From positions 53,250 to 117,249 of the forward strand of contig CADBAY010000006.1 in assembly GCA_902792815.1 (NCBI GenBank): DNA of 64,000 nucleotides, read 5' to 3'. The notes under the pieces are model-generated. The model did not search any database. It had not been told where the DNA came from and was given only the letters and a program-made list of their open reading frames with translations. This stretch comes from an uncultured Bacteroidia bacterium. GTDB lineage: Bacteria; Bacteroidota; Bacteroidia; Bacteroidales; UBA932. Below, piece by piece: positions 58,600 to 64,000 of the stretch; the stretch's first letter is position 1, and each line of letters begins with the position of its first letter. The position numbers and the translations under genes were made by a program.

Positions 58600-59815
58600 C
58601 TTTAAGGTTTGAATTATAAATACTTACCGACATGTAACTGCCGTATATGTTGCCTATGTACAGGAACGCTCCCAGCAGTCCCGGTACTATTGTTTTCCAA
58701 TTGGCGGGCCCGTCTTTGACCCAGTGTTCCGCGGTGATGGCGCCAAATACTCCGGTGAGCAGGAAGGCCGATATTCCCTCGCCCAGTTTGCCGGCGTAGA
58801 TCTTTCCGGAGCCTGGGATTATTGCCGAGGCTATGGCTGCTAATGCTGGGCTTTTGGCGCGTTTGACATAGCGGGAGTTGTATATATCGCAAAGTGTATG
58901 TTCTGCTTCCTGAAGGGCAAAGTCGCTGAATCCGAAACTTTGGCTGGCCTGTTTGAATGCGGCCGGATCGTCCCTCAAGAGGGCGAGGCCGGAGAGTTGA
59001 AGGTCGCGCAGTTCCGTGTGGGGGCCGTTGTAGCCCGTAAGGCTTGCCACGGGGGTGCTGAAGTCGCCCAGATGGGCGGAGACTGCGGTGGAGTAGAAGA
59101 GGGACTGATCGTAGAAACTTGACCCCTTAGGTATCCCCTGGAAATACTCCCTGGCCTGGGGGAGTTGCTTCAGGTTGTAATGGGCCCAGCCGAGGAGGAA
59201 TGTGAGGGTGTCGGAGGGGGTAAAGCAGGGGGACGATACGAGCCGGAGGGCGTCGCGCTTCAGGTCGTTGTCTATCAGGTAGAGCGCAAAGTCGTAGTCG
59301 GCTGCAATGCTCCTGAATTCTGCCTGGCAGCCTCCTGAAACATGCTGGAGCCGACCTTGGCCCTTACGAACGGGAGGCTCCAGCATGTTCCAGGAGACTG
59401 CTGTGCCGGAATCTGTTGCGGCGGCCACGGTCGGTACTTTAATAGCACCGGAATATGCTTCGGGCCCTTCTTCGATTCCGCGGGGCGGACGGGGGAGGCT
59501 ATAATCGGCGGTGCCTATCTTGGAGGCTCTCAGAAGCCTGTCCGAAGTGGCAAGAATGCCGCGAACCGGGCCTATTTCCCTTACTGCTTGCCGCAGGAAC
59601 AGCACGTTGGGCGGGTTGTAGTAATTGTGCCCCAGAAGCTGGCGCCCTATGGTGATGGCGGCCTTTTCAACGCCGTTGGCGCCCTCGGGAAACGGTTCCC
59701 TGACAAGCAGGGAGTCGAAGTCTGCCTGCAGCATAAGAGTCCTGTCCTGCTGGGCGCAAAGTGGCATCGAGGCCAGCAGCATCAGGCATGCGGCAGCTAT
59801 GAGAGGCCTGTTCAT
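58538..59815 (-). CDS. exported TPR/DUF5683-like protein with repeat insertion
   Basis: The 425-residue protein has a signal peptide, TPR-like helices, and a C-terminal SAIIPGSGKIYAGKLGEGISAFLLTG segment, the 'PGxGxxYxG' hydrophobic motif of DUF5683/TM2-like envelope proteins (cited in part as IPGSGKIYAGK). About residues 98-167 are Pro/Gly/Arg-rich and contain the palindromic element at 59333-59395. The function is unknown. It is coupled to the LolA-like gene upstream by 4 nt. Confidence 0.65.
   Translation of the reverse strand: MNRPLIAAACLMLLASMPLCAQQDRTLMLQADFDSLLVREPFPEGANGVEKAAITIGRQLLGHNYYNPPNVLFLRQAVREIGPVRGILATSDRLLRASKIGTADYSLPRPPRGIEEGPEAYSGAIKVPTVAAATDSGTAVSWNMLEPPVRKGQGRLQHVSGGCQAEFRSIAADYDFALYLIDNDLKRDALRLVSSPCFTPSDTLTFLLGWAHYNLKQLPQAREYFQGIPKGSSFYDQSLFYSTAVSAHLGDFSTPVASLTGYNGPHTELRDLQLSGLALLRDDPAAFKQASQSFGFSDFALQEAEHTLCDIYNSRYVKRAKSPALAAIASAIIPGSGKIYAGKLGEGISAFLLTGVFGAITAEHWVKDGPANWKTIVPGLLGAFLYIGNIYGSYMSVSIYNSNLKDAQDTAVLYNIHIPLRSVFK
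59333..59395 (+). repeat. in-frame palindromic element C at 59.4 kb
   Basis: Arms TCCTGAAACATGCTGGAGCC (59333-59352) and 59376-59395 pair at 19 of 20 positions. The core 59353-59376 starts GACCTTGGCCCTTACGAAC and matches the yfhO cores at 22 of 24 positions. The arms are unrelated to those in yfhO. Confidence 0.8.
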
Positions 59816-60513
59816 CGGGAGGCCTCGGGGAGTTTCATGGGGGTGGCGTCAGCGGGCACCTGGAAGGAGAACGCGGGGTCGTCCACATCCACCTTTACGG
59901 AAGAATAGAGGGTCCTGACCACAGAAGAGTCCTTGCCTTCGCCATAATTGATGTCGGTCATGCGCATAGGCATGGTCAAGCGCCCGAAACGCTTATAATC
60001 AGAGAGATATTTCTTGCTGAGAAGCTTCCCGCCGGCGTCGGTGTAGGCGCAATATATGGGGAGATAATCCTCATACACAATCTCAACCGCAGGGCGGGAA
60101 GGGTCTGCTGCGGTGAATTTCTTTTTGATCAAGCCGTCCTCGCGCGTGCTGGACGCTTGTTTGTATCCGTAAGCTCCAAGTCCAAGGTCGTCGATGCGTC
60201 CGCTCAGGAAGAGCCACAGCAGGTCGGTGCTGGAACTAAGGTCGGGGTCTGTCTTGGTCATTACCTCGTTGGAGTTGGGGTAATACGCCTGCATCTCCCC
60301 CTTGGTGTTGGTGACCATATAATAGGCCCTGGGGCTTCGGAAATAAGTCACCAGGCGTCCGTTGCCTGTGCAATAGACGCTCTTGGTGACTGTAGCAACT
60401 TTGCCGCCCGCCACGGACTTTATTTGCACGTCGGCACTTACCTTCCTCTGCGCATGCAGGGGAAGCGCGGCCGCGGCGAGCAGCAAAGTAATTATGATTC
60501 TACGTAACTTCAA
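59812..60513 (-). CDS. LolA-like periplasmic lipoprotein carrier-type protein
   Basis: The 233-residue protein has a signal peptide (ending LPLHAQ) and an open beta-barrel pattern reminiscent of LolA/outer-membrane lipoprotein-sorting proteins: repeated strands such as GRLVTYFRSPRAYYMVTNTKGEMQAYYP and a C-terminal VDVDDPAFSFQVPADA. It may bind lipid or lipoprotein acyl chains in the periplasm. The assignment is by pattern, not by a diagnostic motif. Confidence 0.6.
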   Translation of the reverse strand: MKLRRIIITLLLAAAALPLHAQRKVSADVQIKSVAGGKVATVTKSVYCTGNGRLVTYFRSPRAYYMVTNTKGEMQAYYPNSNEVMTKTDPDLSSSTDLLWLFLSGRIDDLGLGAYGYKQASSTREDGLIKKKFTAADPSRPAVEIVYEDYLPIYCAYTDAGGKLLSKKYLSDYKRFGRLTMPMRMTDINYGEGKDSSVVRTLYSSVKVDVDDPAFSFQVPADATPMKLPEASR

Positions 60514-60516
60514 GGT

Positions 60517-60927
60517 TTAGACCCACATGAAGAATTTACGGTTGCCGATATACCTCGAAATATCGTTGTTGATTGTGCCGATCACAAGCATGACCAGGTC
60601 GACGGTAGGAACGATACCGAAGATACCAAAGAATGTAAATGTGTAGATGGCCCACATAGCAGGTGCGGTGCCCATGTAGTGACGGTGGATACCGAACTCA
60701 CCAAGAAGGAAGTTGAGCACGAGTGCGACGGCAGGCTGGACCTCTTTCTGGCTTACGCTGGGCAGATTGGCTGCGAGGGGAGCTGCCTCTGCAACCTCAA
60801 GGGTGAAGACCTCCTCGGCGTTCTCGATGAGAGCGTCGATAGCGTTGTTGTCAACTTTGTAGTTGGCGGCGTTTGCAGCGATGGCCATGCCAAAGACTGC
60901 GGCGATGATAAGAACTAATTTTTTCAT
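60517..60927 (-). CDS. TM2-domain protein
   Basis: The 136-residue protein has a signal peptide, a short acidic segment and a C-terminal TM2 domain: ALVLNFLLGEFGIHRHYMG followed by two membrane helices. TM2 proteins are widespread, mostly of unknown role. It is 3 nt upstream of the LolA-like gene, so the two are probably co-transcribed. Confidence 0.8.
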   Translation of the reverse strand: MKKLVLIIAAVFGMAIAANAANYKVDNNAIDALIENAEEVFTLEVAEAAPLAANLPSVSQKEVQPAVALVLNFLLGEFGIHRHYMGTAPAMWAIYTFTFFGIFGIVPTVDLVMLVIGTINNDISRYIGNRKFFMWV

Positions 60928-60952
60928 GATATTAATAAAATGAATTAAAGTG

Positions 60953-62137
60953 TTATTTCAGAATAGCTTCCGCCAGCTCGTCCATGGCGGGGAAATCCTC
61001 GCGGTGCATACGGCTGCGTATGGTCACCATAGGCTCCACGATTTCTATATCCTTCATTGCGCCGAGCATTTCTTTCATCACCCTTCCGGCGCTGGGCGCC
61101 CAGGAGCCGTTCTCCAGAAGGCCCACCTTCTTGCGCTGCCAGCCCTTGATCTGCAGGCGGTGCAGGAATTCGTACATAGGGGTGAAAAGGCCGGCGTCGT
61201 ATGATGCTGCGGCAAGAATAATCTTGGGATAGCGGAATGCGTCCTCCACGTTTTCGGCGATGTCGGTACGGCTCAGATCGCTTACCACCACCTTTCCAGC
61301 GCCCTTGGTGCGCAGTATCTGGGCAAGCATCTCTGCGGCGGCAAGAGTGCCTCCGTGGATTGATGCGCAGGCGATGAAGATGCCCTCCGACTCACTGTCG
61401 TAGCGGCTCCAGACATCGTACAGGTGGATGTATTCCTGCAGATTATCTTCCAGCAGTGGGCCGTGCAGGGGGCGTATGGCCTTGATGGGCAGGGCGGCGG
61501 CCTTCTTGAGGAGCTGCTGCACCTGGGCGCCGTATTTGCCCACGATATTGAAGTAGTAGCGCCGTGCCTCGCAGGCCCAGTCGTCGTCATCGCGACCGTA
61601 GAACCCACATTTGCCCAGGGCTCCGAATTTGCCGAATCCGTCGGCGCTGTAAAGCACTCCGTCGGCATCGTCGAAGCTCACCATCACCTCGGGCCAGTGC
61701 ACCATAGGCGCTGCCACAAAGTGCAGGGTGTGGATGCCGAGAGGCAGGGTGTCTCCCTCTTTGATTGCGATGGTGCGGCCTTCCAGCTTGATGTCCTGGA
61801 AGAACTGAGGCAGCATCCTGAGGGCCTGCGCGCTGGCGACCAGTTTAACGGAGGGGTAGAGATGAAGTGCTTTGGCGATGAGTGCCGAATGGTCAGGTTC
61901 CATGTGGTGGACTACCAGATAGTCGGGCTCGCGTCCGGCGAGGGCCTCGTTCAGGCTGGCGAGCCACTCCTCGCCCTTGCGGGCGTCGGAGGTGTCGAGA
62001 ACGGCTATCTTGGAGTCACGGATAAGGTAGGAGTTGTAAGACACTCCTTCCGGCACTATATATTGACTTTCAAACAGATCGATATCCAGATCGTCTGAAC
62101 CGATGTAGAATACTTTTTCGCTTAGCTGGCGTACCAT
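60953..62137 (-). CDS. flavodiiron protein (A-type flavoprotein)
   Basis: The 394-residue protein has the N-terminal metallo-beta-lactamase diiron domain with HHMEPDHSALI (HxExDH) and HWPEVMVSF, and a C-terminal flavodoxin domain binding FMN (FIACASIHGGTLAAAEMLAQIL). Such enzymes reduce O2 to water or NO to N2O and protect anaerobes. It has its own consensus promoter. Regulation by the hemerythrin-LuxR protein at 42753 is possible but not shown. Confidence 0.95.
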   Translation of the reverse strand: MVRQLSEKVFYIGSDDLDIDLFESQYIVPEGVSYNSYLIRDSKIAVLDTSDARKGEEWLASLNEALAGREPDYLVVHHMEPDHSALIAKALHLYPSVKLVASAQALRMLPQFFQDIKLEGRTIAIKEGDTLPLGIHTLHFVAAPMVHWPEVMVSFDDADGVLYSADGFGKFGALGKCGFYGRDDDDWACEARRYYFNIVGKYGAQVQQLLKKAAALPIKAIRPLHGPLLEDNLQEYIHLYDVWSRYDSESEGIFIACASIHGGTLAAAEMLAQILRTKGAGKVVVSDLSRTDIAENVEDAFRYPKIILAAASYDAGLFTPMYEFLHRLQIKGWQRKKVGLLENGSWAPSAGRVMKEMLGAMKDIEIVEPMVTIRSRMHREDFPAMDELAEAILK

Positions 62138-62166
62138 TAGTGGTTAATTGCTTATAGTCTGAAAAA

Positions 62167-62197
62167 CAAAAGTACGGAAAAATTGATACAATCACAA
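62167..62197 (-). promoter_or_regulatory. promoter of the flavodiiron gene
   Basis: TTG (62197-62195), 20-nt spacer, TACTTTTG (62174-62167), 29 nt before the ATG. Spacing is ideal. Confidence 0.65.
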
Positions 62198-62221
62198 TAA
62201 TACTGCCAAGAAACCTCTTTT

Positions 62222-62245
62222 AGCGTCTGCCCGGGGGCAGTCGCT
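62222..62245 (-). terminator. hairpin after the CocE-type gene, possible terminator
   Basis: AGCGTCTGCC (62222-62231) pairs with GGCAGTCGCT (62236-62245) at 9 of 10 positions, starting just after the stop of the CocE-type gene. There is no T-run on the transcribed strand, so termination is uncertain. Confidence 0.35.
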
Positions 62246-62247
62246 GG

Positions 62248-64000
62248 CTATAGTCCGGAAACGACGGGGATGCCCACCCGGGAGTCGCTCCATACCTTTA
62301 TGCTGCAGGGGCGGTAGTCCGCCGCACGCACGGTATAGGGGTTTTCCTGGAAGAACTGCGGCGACATGGCCATTATGGGGAACCAGCTTGATTGCACCTG
62401 CACTACTATACGGTGGCCTTTCTGGAAAAAATGTGCTATGTCGTTGAGGGTGAAGTCAATAGCCGTCCTTTCGCCCGGCGTTACGGGCTCCGGGTCCGAC
62501 AGGCTGTTCCGGTAGCGGGCGCGGAAGGCGTCGCCCCTCACCAGCATACGGTACCCGTCAGGCCTCTCGTCGATTATCTTCACAATAAAATCGGCATCGG
62601 TAGTGGACAGAGATACCATCAGGTGCACCGGAACCGGACCCTCGGCGAGCAAATCCTCCTTCAGGGGCTCTCCACGGAAGGTCAGGACATCTTTTCGAGA
62701 GTCTGTAAAGCGCTGGTCTGCAGCCATATAGTTCTTGCTTCGGCCGTTTGTTATCTTTTCCATATAAGGCACGGGATCCGCGGGGTCGGAGACATATTGC
62801 CTTGCCTTGGGAGAGCAGCACGGGCGCTTCTTTGAAAGCTTGTTTCCCTTCAGATAGAATGAGACCTCCTTGCGCTCGCTCAGCGGCCACTCGGAGTACA
62901 CTTTCCAGTCGATATTGGCATCATATTGACTCTTTCCGTCAAGTGCGCGGGAAGGCAGGATATGTACGGGGGCCGGCCTCTTTCCTTTCCCTTCCAGATA
63001 ATACGCAAAGAAGGGATACTCAATCTCTTCCACAAAGTAGTCGGTAGAGCCCTCGCCGAAGTAGGAGTCGCCAAGGCCTTTGTATGTTGATTCCCGCCAG
63101 CCTCCGTGCGACCAAGGGCCGTACACGAAATAAGCTTCAGTATCAGGCGACTGGCGGCGGAGAGCTGCATAGGTCTCAATGGCGCCGTAGCAGTCTTCGG
63201 CATCATAATTTCCGCCAACCACAAGCACTGCCGGGCGCACGTCGTGCAGCTTGTCGGCCACGTTGCGCTCCTTCCACCAGGAGTCGTAATCGGGATGCTG
63301 CAGCATCTCTTCCCAGAAGGGGATACGCTCTCCGAAATTGGCTGTCAGCGACGGAAAATCAGGGAATTGCATGAAGTAGCTGTAGATATCGCGGTCGATG
63401 TTTATGAGTTTCTCGGGCCCTTTTTCGGAAGGCTCAGGGCGCAAGCGGAAGAAAGAACTTGCAAACGAGTATATATCCAGCATCCACACCCCGTTGTGAT
63501 GGGCGTCATCGCCCCGCCACCAGTCGGTTACCGGCGCCTGAGGCGAAACCGCCTTGATGGCCGTATGTCCGCAGAGCCCGGCCATGGTGGAGTAGAATCC
63601 CGGATACGACACACCCTTCACGCCCACGGCACCGTTCGTCCTTGTGTTCTTGACCAGCCATTCCACCGTATCGAAGCAGTCGGTCGCCTCGTCAATCTCC
63701 GACCAGCTTGCCCCTTCAGGCTTCAGAGGGCGTATGTTTTCGTAGGTTCCCTCACTCAGGAATGTCCCCCTGACGCTCTGGAACACAATGATATAGCGAT
63801 TCAGGGCAAACATCTTCATCCAGCTTCTCAAGCTCCCCGGAAGTTGCTCTCCGTAAGGCCCTACGCCGTAGGGCGTGCGGATCATTATCACGGGATGCTG
63901 AAGCGAGTCTTTGGGTTCATACACAGCTGTATGCAGCCGCACGCCGTCCCTGGCCGGTATGTACACTTCCCGCTTGGAGTAATTGTCGTGCAGCCACTCG
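62248..64000 (-). CDS. CocE/NonD-family acyl hydrolase (5' end outside window)
   Basis: At least 583 residues are visible. The alpha/beta-hydrolase has the nucleophile motif GVSYPGFYS, a VFQSVRGTF segment before it, a catalytic His in YGPWSHGG, and the C-terminal jelly-roll of X-Pro dipeptidyl-peptidase/CocE-type enzymes (FFQKGHRIVVQVQSSWFP). The reading frame continues to the right edge (EWLHDNYSKREVYIPARDG precedes the first methionine-compatible codon, a GTG at 63966), so the true start lies beyond the window. Substrate unknown; acylated glycans or peptides are possible. Confidence 0.85.
   Translation of the reverse strand, partial: EWLHDNYSKREVYIPARDGVRLHTAVYEPKDSLQHPVIMIRTPYGVGPYGEQLPGSLRSWMKMFALNRYIIVFQSVRGTFLSEGTYENIRPLKPEGASWSEIDEATDCFDTVEWLVKNTRTNGAVGVKGVSYPGFYSTMAGLCGHTAIKAVSPQAPVTDWWRGDDAHHNGVWMLDIYSFASSFFRLRPEPSEKGPEKLINIDRDIYSYFMQFPDFPSLTANFGERIPFWEEMLQHPDYDSWWKERNVADKLHDVRPAVLVVGGNYDAEDCYGAIETYAALRRQSPDTEAYFVYGPWSHGGWRESTYKGLGDSYFGEGSTDYFVEEIEYPFFAYYLEGKGKRPAPVHILPSRALDGKSQYDANIDWKVYSEWPLSERKEVSFYLKGNKLSKKRPCCSPKARQYVSDPADPVPYMEKITNGRSKNYMAADQRFTDSRKDVLTFRGEPLKEDLLAEGPVPVHLMVSLSTTDADFIVKIIDERPDGYRMLVRGDAFRARYRNSLSDPEPVTPGERTAIDFTLNDIAHFFQKGHRIVVQVQSSWFPIMAMSPQFFQENPYTVRAADYRPCSIKVWSDSRVGIPVVSGL

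Noticed and set aside
62248-63966. GTG at 63966 as the true start of the CocE-type gene
   Set aside because: The frame stays open to the window edge and the upstream residues (YSKREVYIPARDG) resemble the family, so the gene is partial.

Overview
The window looks like chromosomal DNA of a fairly GC-rich member of the Bacteroidales. The evidence is a SusC/SusD locus, a DUF4271-hemD-rnpA-yidD cluster, a GT117-type (DUF2723) protein, Bacteroidetes-type promoters (-33 TTG/TTTG, 19-21 nt spacer, -7 TAnnTTTG) and almost no Shine-Dalgarno signals. The genus cannot be fixed from sequence alone; a Rikenellaceae-like or related uncultured lineage is a guess. I annotate 49 protein genes (one cut by the right edge), one tRNA-Leu(GAG) and a dense set of palindromic repeat elements.

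Layout. 0-1.5 kb: the end of an upstream operon, a terminator, and a REP-associated tyrosine transposase (RAYT) between matching palindromes. 1.5-13.6 kb: a co-directional run, mostly with 4-nt overlaps: mutS, histidine phosphatase, glycosyltransferase, CpXC protein, YfhO-type membrane protein, SUI1, DUF4271, hemD, rnpA, yidD and an SGNH/DUF4886 lipase-like protein. 13.6-24.1 kb: a minus-strand polysaccharide utilization operon (GH3, GH144, SusC, SusD, LamG lipoprotein, second GH144) predicted to act on beta-1,2-glucan. 24.3-31.2 kb: ychF, galK, a large secreted/outer-membrane protein, a BASS transporter and a small conserved exported protein. 31.3-39.6 kb: acyltransferase, a second RAYT flanked by near-identical palindromes, aspA, a TPR protein, U32 peptidase, esterase and AlkD. 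39.6-48.6 kb: GT117-type protein, hemerythrin-LuxR regulator, queH, tRNA-Leu, trmB, galE and a SurA-like isomerase. 48.6-54.7 kb: OstA-like protein, OPT transporter, pepT. 54.7-64 kb: pectin methylesterase, miaA, nth, a string of exported proteins, a TM2 protein, a flavodiiron protein and a CocE-type hydrolase.

The most unusual feature is a population of GC-rich palindromic elements sitting in frame inside otherwise conserved genes: yfhO (twice), the U32 peptidase, queH (tandem), trmB (plus a 51-nt tandem repeat), miaA and the gene at 58.5-59.8 kb. Related elements lie in the trmB-galE intergenic region. The cores are conserved between sites while the inverted-repeat arms are specific to each site. 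In queH one arm is an exact 18-nt inverted copy of the conserved QNWR-coding segment of the host gene, repeated twice. Between trmB and galE an element lies between a 33-nt direct duplication of what looks like an ancestral divergent promoter. Stem base changes between two copies are compensatory. The picture recalls Rickettsia palindromic elements and RAYT/REP systems, but arms derived from the host gene are not something I recognise as described. Whether the two RAYTs drive this is unproven.
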